Shown here piece by piece: positions 35,099 to 47,706 of a stretch of DNA of 64,000 nucleotides (positions are counted from its first letter, which is position 1; each line of letters starts with the position of its first letter). The translations under genes and the position numbers were made by a program. Below the pieces are notes generated by a model that worked only from the letters and a program-made list of their open reading frames with translations, made no database searches and was not told the DNA's origin. This stretch comes from Ciborinia camelliae (lineage: Eukaryota > Ascomycota > Leotiomycetes > Helotiales > Sclerotiniaceae): contig JANPYM010000004.1 in NCBI GenBank assembly GCA_025890175.1, forward strand, positions 2,303,862-2,367,861. Reading direction: 5' to 3'.

Positions 35099-35396
35099 CA
35101 TCAAATCATCAAATCATCAAATCATCAAATCATCAAATCATCAAATCATCAAATCATCAAATCATCAAATCATCAAATCATCAAATCATCAAATCATCAA
35201 ATCATCAAATCATCAAATCATCAAATCATCAAATCATCAAATCATCAAATCATCAAATCATCCAATCATCCAATCATCCAATCATCCAATCATCCAATCA
35301 TCCAATCATCCAATCATCCAATCATCCAATCATCCAATCATCCAATCATCCAATCATCCAATCATCCAATCATCCAATCATCCAATCATCCAATCA
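35099..35396. repeat. Two-phase 8-bp minisatellite
   Basis: About 20 copies of AAATCATC (35099-35262) switch abruptly to about 16 copies of CAATCATC (35263-35394), then back to AAATCA units. The single-base A to C change spread over a contiguous block suggests expansion of a mutated unit. Confidence 0.95.
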
Positions 35397-35832
35397 CCAA
35401 ATCACCAAATCATCAAATCATCAATTCCCAATTCCCAATTCTCATATCATATCATTATCAAATCAAATCAAATAATAAAATCATATCATCATAAAAAATC
35501 CAACGCATAACATCAAAAACCAAACCGCAAGTCAAACCGCAAATCAAACCCCAAGTCAACCCAACCCCAAACCCAACCCAAAAACCCACAGCATAAAAAG
35601 CAAAGCAGCGCAAAAAACGTCAATAGGGTTTATATTTATTTCCTCGGCCGTGACATCATGACATCGTGACCCCATTTATCCATCAATCCATCCATCCATC
35701 CATGCAAAACCCCCAAAAGGGAAAAGAAAAATTTAAAAAGAAAAAAAGAAAAAAGAAAAGAAAAAGTCACACAACTCCAAAATGCAATCCCAGCCAGAAA
35801 ATCCCAGAAAAGAAATCCCAGAAAAAGAAATC

Positions 35833-38800
35833 CTAATAATCCCTCTCCCTCTCCCTCTCCCTCCCCGAACTTCTACTTCGTGTTCTTCTTCTCTCTTTCC
35901 TCCCCACATCCCTCTCCCCCTCCCTCTCCCTCTCCCCCACCCTCTCCCTATCCCTCTCACCACCCAAAAGATCACCATCCCTAGCCTCGACACCACCCGT
36001 ACCAGCCAACCCCCCCTCCTTAACAAACCCCATCAAAAGATCCCCCCAAGTTTGTTTTCCCGCCACCACCTCGCCCACACCCCTAACAACCCTCTCAACC
36101 ATTTCATTCCCACCACCGAATTCCCTCGCGATATCTCTCTGCGTCTCCCTCTCCCTCTCCCTCTCCCAACCATCATCCCGCTCCAACCGTCTCCCATCTT
36201 GATCAAACCTCTCCGGGAGGACTTCAACATCCTCATCCTCACTATTGTGACTAGCGCTCTCATCACCGTTCTTCCCTTTCCTATGTTTCCTGTGTTTTCT
36301 CGGTCGAGAAGGACGATCGGAAGATGGATCCGAGTTGCGTCTTCTTCGGCGACGATGACGACGGTCCGAAGAGGGATTTGGCTGTTCGTAAGTATTTACG
36401 GTGGATGTTGATTGATCTGCTTTTGCACTGCGGATACGTTCTAATCGGCGAGAGGAAGTTGGTGACAGGGGGGCGAACATGACGGATTTGTTGGAGGGGC
36501 TGGGTTCGATTGGAGAGATGGGTGATATGGCTGCTGGTGGATTTAGACGATCTATTGGGGTAAATATATCAGTACATTGTTGAATTGCTATAGAATACGT
36601 GTAAACAAAAGGGAAGATATGAATAGAAGCAAGACGCACCCTCCCGGTCGTAAACATGATCAGTTTTAAGTGGAGAGGTTTCATGAAATGGGAAGTATGA
36701 TTCCTCTCTCGTATGAGGAGGCACTGTCATGAGAGGTTCGGGGTTCGAAGATTGATAAGTACTCACATTGTCACCAGGCGCTCTGGATGAAGGTGGGTGG
36801 TTGACATAAGGGTCATGACTAGCAGTATGTTGACCTGCATAATCTCGAGGATTGTAGGGTGGTATGGGAGGTATTTCATTAACAAAAGGTGTAGATTGGT
36901 TTCCATGATGAGTGAAACCTGGGGCTGAGGTAGGAGGTGGTGGGAATTGATTGTTGTCAGGGTAGTATGAACCACCAGAAGCGTGAGGCGGCGAAGGAGA
37001 ATACGTATCATCACGGAAATTAGTGTAGTAACTCTCAGGTGATGCTTCGTCTTCATAGCCTGATTCAAAATGAATGTTAGTATGAAAAGAAAGAGATACA
37101 TGATGTCGAGTCACTCGAACAAATGATGTAACAGATATTTAAAGTACCTATAGACATGAAAATGAAAGTACATAATTATTGAGGGGGTTTAGGAATGAGA
37201 TTCGAAAATCTTTTGGATAAAGAGGATCTTATTTCCGACGGGGAAACCGAACGGGAACTTAATCTTGAGTGCTGGGGGTCCTCACGTCTTCGTTCGCGCT
37301 CACGCTCATGTTTTTCTGCGTCCCTTTTCTCTTTCTTCTCTTGCTTCTCCTTCTTCTCTTTTCTCTTCCGATATTCATTGATCCCAATAGCGGCCGCACC
37401 CGTACCCAACGCACCAGCAGCTAGATCTCGAACTCTACTCTGGCTTCTACTTCGTGATCGTGGTCGTTCATCATCGCTCGATGAATGTCGTCTTTCTCGA
37501 TGGGATCGACTTCGACTACGTTTGGTAGCACCATAAGCAGCTCCAGCCGCGGCCGCTGCGACAGCTGGATCGTATTCGTTAGATCGATCGTATGGTGTCG
37601 GCTGCTGGTGCGTGTGTACGGGTTCAGTACCGTACTGAACCATGCCTAACTCTGGGTCAACACCTGGATCAGAATGAACACCTGTAGATCTGGCTCTCGA
37701 CCTGCTTCTAGTTCTGCTCCTAGTTCTACTCCTCCTTCTCTCCCGTCTCTCATCCTCATCATCTTCTTCAGCATCGTGCTTAGCTTTTCTGTTCTCATAT
37801 AATCCAGCGACTGCTGCACCTGCAAGACCTGATCCAGCGATCTCTGCAGCAGTTCGTACTCTTGATTGAGATCGTTGACCGCTACGTTTGCGAGATTTGT
37901 TTCGGAAATGCTCCGCCACACCAGCGGCTATAGCAGCTCCGGCTCCAGCCTTTGCCATAGATTTCTTTCGATGCGCTGGATCAGCATGTATGCTCTTACT
38001 CCTGCTTCGTGTGGTTGTGGTACGCTTCTCGTACTCTTCGTCGGACCAATATTCATCACCATCAGAATAACGTCGACCACGAGAAAGACTTCTTTGTCGA
38101 CTTCGACCGCGAATCAACTCTTCCTTATTTGCTTTTCGATTCTGAGTATACTTCACAGCAGCTCCAGCGGCAATTGCAGCAGCAGCTAGACCAAGAGCCG
38201 TCTTCAATTTGTGATGACCAAGTGGACTGCTTGATCTTGACCGGCTTCTTTCTTCTCGACTGTCGCGGTAACGACTGCGTGCTCTTGTAACTACTTCAGC
38301 ACCAATCGCACCCAAAGCAGCTCCACCAAGAACTGATCTGCCACGATGGGTTTCAGTTCCTTGTTTCTCTCTGTGATTTGCCAAAAGAGCAGCTGCACCC
38401 GCCCCAGCTAAAGCGCCTTCTGCCAAATGTCTTCTATGATGAGGACTATGACTACGGCTGCGGCTGCGCGCTTCTCTTCTAATAATCTTCTTTCGTACGA
38501 CATAGTCTTCACTATCATATCCATCATCATAACGACCATCTCGACGATCATAAGCAACAATTTCATCATCGCGATCTCTTCTCCCACCAACTTCGCGAAC
38601 ATCTCTGCGATAATAGTATTCATCTTCTTCCCTGCGTGGCTCAGGACGCGGAATAATCTCCTGTTGTATTTCCGTTTTCCTCTCAATAACTTCAACCCGT
38701 TCTGGTTCTGGTGCAGGTTGTGATATAATAATGGGAGCTGGGCTGGGCGCTTCTTGGACAATAATTTGTTGGGGTTCTGGAGCTCTTTGACGAATGATAA

Positions 38801-39608
38801 TTGGTGGTGGGGTAGGTTCGGGTCGATCGTAGTATTCGGTTTCTCGCGAGTATCTTTCGAGTTCATATGGTTCATTATGACGTCGAGCGATTGTTTTATC
38901 AACTGTGACATCAGTCTCGCGGGTCTCCCGAACTTCCCGTTCCGTCTCCCACGGTCTATCATTGCGGCGCCGTTCCCAAGGTAAGGGGCTATCGCTTCGC
39001 TCCCGCTCCCGCTCATAAACTACTGTTCTAGTGCGGTCTCGTTCACGCTCGGGTTCTCTAGCTCGCTCAACTGTGGTTTTCTGGTATTCAACTGCTCGAT
39101 CATAATCGATAGATGATCGTGATCGAGGTCTTTCCGTTTCGTATCGTTCACGATCAACTTCAATGCGCTCCGTTCTTCTTGTTTCAGGTTCATATCTTTC
39201 GCGATCAACCTCTACTCTGCGATCAACTTCGATACGTTCGGTACGTCTTGGCTCTGGTTCATATCTTTCGCGATCAACCTCAACTCTTCGATCCACCTCG
39301 ATGCGTTCCGTTCGTCGCGGCGAAGGATCATAACGTTCATTTTCGCGATCAATTTCGACACGACGATCAACTTCAATTCGATCCCCTCGACGATTTTCGT
39401 ACTCTTTATGAGAGGAACGAACGGACCGACTATCATCTACTTCTTCAGCTCGACCCGGTGTGACTCGATAACGTTGGACGGTGCGATAAGTACTACCATT
39501 TGGCTTCGAGCGACCATATGATGATCGCTCTTCATCAGAGGAATAATACTCGACCTCTCGGTCTCGGTCATGATACGAACTGCGCACCACTCTTGATGTT
39601 TCCGGCAT
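35833..39608 (-). CDS. DUF3824-family low-complexity protein
   Basis: Three exons (39608-37286, 37059-36640, 36551-35833) join in frame to 1153 residues. The N-terminal third is extremely Arg/Glu/Asp-rich, with three to four copies of a unit reading RTERIEVDRRVEVDRERYE. The middle has SR dipeptide clusters (RSRSRSHSPHHRR) alternating with Gly/Ala helices (AEGALAGAGAAALLANH, AAEIAGSGLAGAAVAGLYE), the pattern of fungal DUF3824 proteins. The C-terminal part contains SYYTNFRDDTYSPSPPHASG and PPYNPRDYAGQ, then basic and Arg/Glu-rich tails. No signal peptide or catalytic site. The exon 1/2 junction uses donor C|GTGAGG inside an open frame; if that 226-nt intron is retained, the protein ends after 810 residues (PKPPQ). 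Function unknown; possibly a structural or septal-pore-associated disordered protein, a weak inference. Confidence 0.8.
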
Positions 39609-41893
39609 TTTTGGTGATGGTTACCGTGTTGTTAGTGCCAAAAAGTAAGAGACGATCGTAGATCTGTTCGTAGACAACAGGATATGGTTGGAAATGGATT
39701 TGTTGGTTGTAAAATATCAATAAGAAAGAAGAAAATAAGTAGTTCGTTATTGTTTGGTTGGTGGGTTGTTGGGGTGTTGGAGCTGGAGGATGGATTACTT
39801 GAGAAAATAGGAAGAAGAGCCCTGTTCGATCGAGGCTTTGCTGCTGGTTTGCGCAGTCTCTCTTTTGATTGCCCCTCTGACACGACCTTTCGTAGTGAAT
39901 ACAAACAACGATTAGGTAGGATTTGAATTTGAATGATTGGTTCCACAAGCCTTATGCGCCAATAGATTACTATAACTATATGGGTATCTCGTGATACCGA
40001 AAAATGGTCAAGTAGGAAGTTTAGATTTAGAATGTGAATGTGAATGTGTGAATAATGTGCGAATGATTGTTAAATAGGATATCCCGATGAAGCTGGTGAG
40101 AACCTTTTGATGATGAGGGGTGAGGGGAGGGGAGGGGTGGTTCTTAAATTTATCACCTTATTATTGGGGGAGGGGTCAATCGATTTGACTGCGGGGACTT
40201 CGGATGAAAATGAAAGTGAAGAGAACTTCAAAATTTGCGTCAGTGTACATATATACTACAATTGTAGTAAGGTAAATTGGGCGAAGTCAAGCCTTTTTTT
40301 GTAACCCACAATACTCGAGAACAATCAATACAAATTACAATTCAACTGAAGCAAAATATTGATTTGATAAGATAATATAACATAATAAATCCAGTGACAG
40401 AGAAATAACCTTTCGGGCGTCTCCAAAAACCCTCTTTGGGTACCCATCCTCACAACGGGAACCTTGAAGTATTGGGAAAATGGTAGATAGAGCTGGAGAG
40501 CTGGGTGAGATGGATCATGGATGGATGGATGGATGGGAATCGGGAGATCAAATTTGCAAGGAACCGTGACAACCCATTTGAAAAGCTGATCGAGTCTAGG
40601 CCTCGTGATACCATGATACCACCCATCTGAAACTTTTCAAGACAGACGGACACAGCATTGAATACCTAGGTAGGTAGGTAGGTATCTTAATTCATTCATT
40701 CATTGATTGATATTTGAATACCGGCAACTGATAATTCTTTGCCTTGTTGATTTATATTTATATTTATATTCTATTCTTCTTCACATACATAAGGTTCATT
40801 TCTCCCAGCCTCCGGAATGTTCAAGTCTTCATTCTTCATTCTTCATTTTTCATACTTCGTTCATCCCGTACTTCTCATATCAAATGACATATGATCATAC
40901 CGTACCTACCCACCTACTAGGTAGTAATATGATTACACTGCCCATCTCTCCCCACCTAGTAAATATTGATATAATATTCGATTAAGTATCTCCACCCCCA
41001 ACCAGCTGTGCCTCAGCCTATCAACGCACCCCTGTAAAAATGACCAACTTCTGCATCATATCATGCATCGAATCTTCATCGATGTTCTGTTCTGCGCAGA
41101 AGAAAGAAAGAAAAGAACACAAGGGCGATGGAATAATCGATGACGCATTTATACGATCAAATTCCGATAAACTTTTTTTTAAAAAAATACTAGGGAACTT
41201 GTGATAGATATTATACCCCAATAGAAACTCAGCTCTAGGAGATATGAAAAGATCGAGCCTTTCGACGGTAAGGAGTTTTGCTTTATATAGGTACCTAGGT
41301 ATTCTGCCTGGTTTTCTTTCAAACAAACATCAAATACGCTAAAAAGTCCCAAGTGCTTACCTATCTATATCTTCTCCTTATATCTTCAAAAAATCGCCAG
41401 AAATCTCGATCTTTTCCTATCCATCTCTTAATTAGAGCCGAGTTTATCCTCCACACGCCGGAGGTATATTCGATATATCACATTGATATATACCTAGGTA
41501 GATAGGTATCTAAGCCTTCATCCTCAAGACCGGGCTCAACAGAGCCGCATCCGCATCATCAATATAAAAAACTGCGCCTCCTCACTTAGAAAACCCAAGA
41601 TTCAAAAATCGAATGCCCGGTTATTATAGTACCTACCTATAGCAAACGCCACTTGAGCGGTCAAATATCCGGGCTCTCTATCATCTTTCTTTCTATTTAG
41701 GTAGGTAGGTATTTAAATAATCATGATTCCAGGCTGGAGAAATCGATCGATTACATACATGTTCATCCGGATACGATGGAGAGATATCGTGGTGTATCTA
41801 TAGGGCAGGTTTCGGAATGGGTTGACCGAGTTGTTGGTTACTTATTAGGTATTAATCCGGAGCGGTTTCTATCTTACTAATTACCTAGTTAGA

Positions 41894-41928
41894 GGTAGGT
41901 AGGTAGGTAGGTAGGTAGGTAGGTAGGG
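41894..41928. repeat. TAGG tetranucleotide microsatellite
   Basis: About eight GTAG/TAGG units. The same unit, or its complement CCTA, recurs in at least six other places between 26 and 64 kb (for example 63920-63940). Confidence 0.9.
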
Positions 41929-44837
41929 AATGATTGGATTGGGCTTTTGGCTCTCTATTAGTGCTTAATCGATGATTGTATTTTAAATTTTTAATTGTTA
42001 TACTAGACTAGGTAGGTGATATAATTGATTTGAAGGATACCTACCTACCTACCTACCTATCGACCTAGATATTGATAGTATAGGATTGACCTTGGAGTCT
42101 CGACGGGATACCTAGGTACCTAAGGTTACCTAACATAACAACCCAACACCTATACCTTAAGGCTTAAAGCTGTGTTGTGTTTGTGTTGGTATAGGTGCTA
42201 TCCATTATTTACCTAACCTTCATTGGTAAGGTACTTGGGTATCAAATGGGGCAGGGAGGATGTACCTAGACATACTTTGATGTGATTGGCTTGGCTGGGT
42301 CGCGTTGCGTTACGTGATGCTGAGGTACGAAAGGGAAAGGGATAGCAATATCTACCTACCTACCTACCTACCCATTCAATACAATCTTTCATCTTCAACC
42401 AAAGAACCTCCCATCCCAGTGTCTCAGCCTCAGTCTTTCTCTCTTTTCTCTCTCTCTCTTCCTCTCTCTTTTTTTTCTCTCCCCTCCCTCTCTCTTTTTC
42501 TTTTTTCTCCCCCTCTCTTTTGTCTTTCTCTCTCTAAATCCCTCAACCATTAATTTCTATTTCAATTTTTGTTTTAATTTCTATTTTATTTCTATTTCTT
42601 TTTGGATATAACTAATTGATGAAGATAGATAACTAGATAGTAGATAGCTACTTGGTTTATACTTCTGTGATAAGGTATTAGGTCTATGCTAGATATTCTG
42701 GGTATCTAGATAGGTATAATAGACGTGATATTTCGAGTGGAATTTGATTATTGATAGATAGGTAGATAGGTAGAGAGGTGAAGGTGAAAGTCGAGGTTGA
42801 GGTTGGGGTTAAGGTGAAGATGAAGATAGAAGATAGGAGGGGGGGAAGGAGGGGGGGAAGGAGGGAAAAGGGGGGAATGGGGTCTTAAAAGTTGAGGGTA
42901 TATCTATATATATATTTAATAAATAATAATTCTTTGAAATAAATATAGAGGATTTTTTAAATATTCATATATGTCTTTCCTTACTTTATTTCTATATATA
43001 TATTTCTAAAAACATACGAATGACATGTCCTGTAATCACTACCTACTTATCCAAACTATTCGAGAACCCCAAATTCCAGTACCATACTACGCATTCAAAA
43101 AGCAATTTATCTTTCAACCATATAATCCTACAGCGCGAGAAATAACATCAAGATAGCACATGAAGATCAAGTGAACGATTTGAGAATTCCACCGGATTTC
43201 TCATATACAGTGCGGTGTTTTATGTTAGCAGGCAAGGGCATAAATACGTAGGTAACTGAAGATGAAAGCTCAATATTCGGATTTACATTGCTGCACGCAC
43301 ATTCATTCATTCATTCATTCATTCATTGATGGAATACTATTTAGGGAAATTCGATGTTCTTCAAGACGGGGCTCGCTAAATCTATTGGTATCAATACCTA
43401 GGTGCAGGTGGATTCTGTCACGGTTTTGAAGTCTGAGTCTGATTAATTATTACGTTGGCTATGTACCTACCGGTTACGGCCACCGATACTATTCATACTA
43501 ATTATCGTCAATTCGATGATAGTGGGAGAATATATTCCAGTCATCTTTATCTCTGAAGTAGGTGTATGCAGATACAAATCGGTCTTAAAACTATATGGGA
43601 GTTGCATGTACTCATCTACGTGCTTCGAGGCTTATGTATACCAACGTAATGAATCAAGATACCGCCGGTATCCCCTCTCTTTCCCTCCCATTAACATAAC
43701 TTATAAAATGACTAGGTAGGTAGTGAGTTATTTAGAAATTAGATATGACCTAATAGCCTTGTTATGGAATACATGGATGCTACTACCTATCTCCCCACAC
43801 ATTCCAAAATTGCCTCAGTATTGATGAATGCATAATAAACCAACTCTCGCATGGTCTCAAACCTTTATTTATCATATATAATTATAGGTAGGTATTCATC
43901 GTCCTCTTCTTGTAACTTCAGAGCTAACTTTCAATTAAGAAGTTCTACAAAATCGGAAGATTCTATCGATATGAGCATCTCGATGATGAATCATTATAAA
44001 GCTGGTTCGTGTGTAAGGAATCATTTGTAATAATAACTACTACTAGGTATTCAATACTTAATCAAAGGTTCGGGTTTTCCTCCTCTACTCTCTAGTTACC
44101 TAGTTCCTTCAACGGCTTTCTTTCCTGTCGCAATACCATGGTGCTTCCAATGGGGTTCATCAACGAAAGTTGACTTCAAATAGTCGCTTTCCGTTGTATA
44201 GAGGTTTATTCATTCATCTTACTTTACTTACGTACTCATCTCTCTCTACCAAAATTTAAATCAACCCACTTCTTGTGTATTCTATAGGTACTTATATATG
44301 AGATATTGAAAAATTTAAATTTTAGGGCAAACTTAAAGATGGGCTGGGGTTTGAAGATGAGAGGGGAGGATGTGGAGAAGGCCCGGGGCGTTGGGGGTTT
44401 TTGATACGCTTTTCCTTTTCCATTTCTTTTTCCGTTGGTGAAAGATTGTAATTTGTAGGTAAAAAAGCGGAGGAAATATGGAAATTCATGTGTAATTACA
44501 TTTTACACGATGTGGGGGATTTGGGGGATTTGGGTGGGAGGTGGAGTTTACCTACCTACTCCAGGTAGTCTGCTAATATGTCTTGCAGGAATTTCTCGAG
44601 GAGGGAGGTGGTGAGTAGGTGCTTATTATATAAGGTAGCTGGCCTATTTAGCGATCGAGATACCTCATAGTGTAAGGGGAGTTTTGTGGCGGGTCGATAA
44701 TTCTATTAGATACATAGGTACATAGACATCACCCGAATTCCATGGTTCCCTATTTTCATAACCAATATCATATCTCTCCATATTTCTACTCACTTCACGA
44801 GATTAAAATATCTCGCCTGGAAGATAAATTCTCATAC

Positions 44838-45161
44838 TTAACCAAGCCTATCCTTGGAAAGAATCCCAAGTCCAAGATCCTGAATATCGCTTCTTTTTTT
44901 TAGCAAACCATCAGGTTGCGCAATTTCTTTGAGCACTCCCATATCTATCATTATGAACATGGTCTTTGGAGATGCTACATTTCGTACTTGGCGGTGGAGA
45001 GAAAACATTGTCTCCTTCAGAGCAGGGAATCGTGGCTTAAATTGATGGATTTTCTGCGTTAACTGCACATTTGTATTGGAAACTAGAAGACTTCTTCCGG
45101 TTTTTTGGCTGGAGGAATATATTATAGTATTTACGTCGAATTTTTCATCGCTGGTTGACAC
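44838..45161 (-). CDS. Doubtful 107-residue frame
   Basis: A minus-strand frame with protein-like composition (KIHQFKPRFPALKETMFSLH, NVASPKTMFIMIDMG) but no ATG at its 5' end; its first codon is GTG, and an upstream exon would be required. Internal ATGs would give about 56 residues or fewer. No family recognised, no membrane span or signal peptide. Immediately upstream lies a 50-bp direct repeat. It could be the last exon of a small gene whose first exon I could not place, or chance. Confidence 0.2.
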   Translation of the reverse strand: MSTSDEKFDVNTIIYSSSQKTGRSLLVSNTNVQLTQKIHQFKPRFPALKETMFSLHRQVRNVASPKTMFIMIDMGVLKEIAQPDGLLKKRSDIQDLGLGILSKDRLG

Positions 45162-45256
45162 CTTCTTGTAGGGTCATAGTTCGTGATGTTTATGTCTTGA
45201 GATTGCATTAGCTTCTTGTAGGGTCATAGTTCATGATTTTTATGTCTTGAGATTGC
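45162..45256. repeat. Tandem direct repeat, 45 bp units at 50-bp spacing
   Basis: Copies at 45162-45206 and 45212-45256 share CTTCTTGTAGGGTCATAGTT and ATGTCTTGAGATTGC with two mismatches between them. Recent tandem duplication just upstream of the doubtful minus-strand frame. Confidence 0.85.
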
Positions 45257-47309
45257 GTTTCGAAGATGTAATGGATGATGATATTCAACTTACGTGTATC
45301 CTTGATATCAAATGTATCTCTGAACAATAGCATATTCACAGTAACACAGTTCTCGCATATCATCAATCGCTCAGTATATATACATAATTTCAGCTAAGTA
45401 GTCCCAGAGCCAAAATCTTTTTTTCTTAGAAGACTGTGTTGTGCGTGACAATGAGCTTATTTGAATCCCCAAATCTTCCCATTTCTGACGTATATACAAT
45501 CCCAATCCTCTATCATGGCTTTTCCTTGTCTACGTATGTAGTATTTTGAGCCTTAAATTTAAACCTAACCAGGTTCAACTAAATCAGGGCCATGCCGTGA
45601 ATATTTGGGGAATATCTCAGCTCTATATATCCCATGTTGGACTTAAGCGAACCTGTAACTTAACTGAAACTACCTACCTACTCCGCAGGTACTTAAGTAC
45701 AAGAGGGAGATGTTTAGAATAACGATTTGGAAAGAAGACGTTATTTGATAGATTTCGGTACGTATATTTAATATTTGAGAGAAGATTGGACATACTTTTG
45801 AGATTTGATATCGAACGGCATGGAATTAAAAACTACTCTTCTTGCTTAATTTGAAGCATGCGGGTGTGTTTGGCGAATTACTTATTTCTTAGATGCTTTG
45901 AGAATCTAGGCAGAGAATGCAAGCTTAGGTTGCGCCCTAGCAGTTTGGCACGGGCTAATTGCTCAATACTTCGCTTATAAAGCTTTGCATACCGTCTAAA
46001 CTCAAATACATGAACTCGCAATTATAACCATTTTCAATCCATAACTAGAAATAAGGTAGAAACTAAAGGGAACATGCTACCATTGAACCACACTATAGCC
46101 CTAAGGAGGACGTGACATGCCCCACTACGTATTGTAAACCCTAATCCTGCTTAGTAATTCACCGCCGCTTCTTAACTTCGCGAAGGCAAAGCAAAAGTGT
46201 TTTTATTCACTTTCGTTTTTTCAGTTATATGTCATGTTTAACCAAAAGAATTCTAACATAAAACCAAATCAATTGGACGTGGTGTATGTTCATATTGTTG
46301 AGTTTAGATGGTAGTCGTTCAGAGCCAGGAAGACGAAAAAAAAGTCTCGCACAATTTGTTTGCTTGGAATGTTTCTTTAGGTAATATTTATCATTCTACC
46401 CTTGCGCTGCTCTGTTGTTGTTAATTGAGGTCAATAAGATGTTTTATGGACGGGGATGAGACTCCACAAAGTTCCATACTACAAACAATGCTTCGCATGA
46501 TTTCGGAATTGCAAAGAGCAGCTCTCAAACACAATTATCAAGTCGGATAAATGGTGTGAGGAGCCAAGTCAGAGATGAACAAGCTGGAAGCGTACGAAGA
46601 ATTCAAGATTGACTTTGGATGCACGCCCAGAGGTATGAAGGTTGAAAGTGCCAATTGCTTTCATCTGAATAGAATCTTCATCGATTCGAACAGGCTCAGT
46701 TCAATATTGAACATTCACAGCTACACCGTTCAGTGTGCAACCCGCGATTCCGGGCTATTTCTATGTATTTTGAGCGCCTTTTCCCTGAATCAGTGAATCT
46801 CGAGTAGAGGTTGTTGAGAGAAAAGCCGTACTTCTCCCAGCATGCTCCGTAACTATTCTCTAGGGAATACTATGAAATCCTGTTCCAAACTCTGGAGCAA
46901 TGGGAGGCTATGGTAGCTGTATAATAATCAAGCCTGACCGAGTGAACTGAGGAACTGGAGAATCTAACAGGTTGGTCATTAAATATGGACTGAAGGGCCC
47001 GTCTAATTTATCAAAACCAATTTTACGGAGCCATTATCGGAGAGTTGTACCAACAAGATGAGAGTTGCTCGCCGAGATGTGTCAAATTGGTGCTCTTTGT
47101 GCTAGACAATTACCTAGAACTATCTCAAGACTGCGATAGAAATTCCTAGAAGAAATAGTCCCTACCGCAATAATCAAGGTAATCCATCTTAAAAGCACGT
47201 TAGAAGTACTGATGGTATATAGATTTGGCTTTAGCAATGAACTGACCAAATCCCAAAAGCGAGTCACAGGCTTCATCCATGTGTGATCTCTACTTTCACA
47301 AGCAACGAC

Positions 47310-47560
47310 ACCCATCCCAAAGGTACAGTAGAGAGCCTAAATACGTACTCTCTTCAGATTGAGTATCAACGGCACCCATCTTAAAAGCATGGTAAAGAGT
47401 CAAAATGCGTAGCATATTCAGATTGACTGTCACAGATTTCATCTTAAAAACACACGAGAAAGATCGAAGGTGTACTATATTAAGCTTAACAACGCACAGG
47501 AACCGACCCATAAGAACAAGAGAAAGACCAAAATTTTATTGTATCGACCTCGAAAACTAT
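47310..47560. repeat. Degenerate tandem array of about 63-bp units
   Basis: Three clear units start near 47310, 47373 and 47436 (shared cores CCCATCTTAAAAGCA and TTCAGATTGA), with a weaker fourth near 47501 and a possible related copy near 47180. The 63-bp period is a multiple of three, and the minus strand stays open for 71 codons through the array, reading 21-residue repeats such as LNMLRILTLYHAFKMGAVDT. Confidence 0.6.
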
Positions 47561-47706
47561 GCTAAACCCATTCTATCACTCGAGACCATTGTATTTTCTA
47601 TATGAACAGATTCGGAACAACTAACAAGTACATTTAGGATGATGAAGGTCCAACTGCATCTAGAACTTGTTAGCAAGTAGTATATAGGAGGTAGATTACT
47701 GAGCAA

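Larger units (their letters stand above)
34229..35832. other. Intergenic spacer filled with microsatellites
   Basis: Between the 3' ends of two convergent genes. Four separate tandem-repeat blocks (listed individually) occupy much of it; the rest shows further simple sequence (CACTTTATTTACTT-type repeats at 34968-35040; AAGAAAAG runs at 35720-35765). The 182-residue open frame at 34962-35510 is an artefact of 8-mer repeats. Confidence 0.7.
39609..47706. other. Eight-kb gene-poor, repeat-rich region
   Basis: Apart from a weak frame at 44838-45161, no gene could be supported. The region carries many TAGG/CCTA tetranucleotide runs (40665-40684, 41700-41712, 41894-41928, 42037-42059, 42352-42374), a CT-rich block (42424-42540), purine-rich runs (42833-42890), ATTC repeats (43302-43326) and a degenerate 63-bp tandem array (47310-47560). 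The left edge contains the promoter of the DUF3824 gene (minus strand). Confidence 0.5.

Noticed and set aside
34962..35510. 182-codon plus-strand open frame
   Set aside because: Consists of the 8-bp repeats AAATCATC and CAATCATC, whose length keeps three frames open; not a gene.
38408..39016. 202-codon minus-strand frame inside the DUF3824 gene
   Set aside because: Alternative frame of the Arg/Glu-rich coding repeats; long only because of composition.
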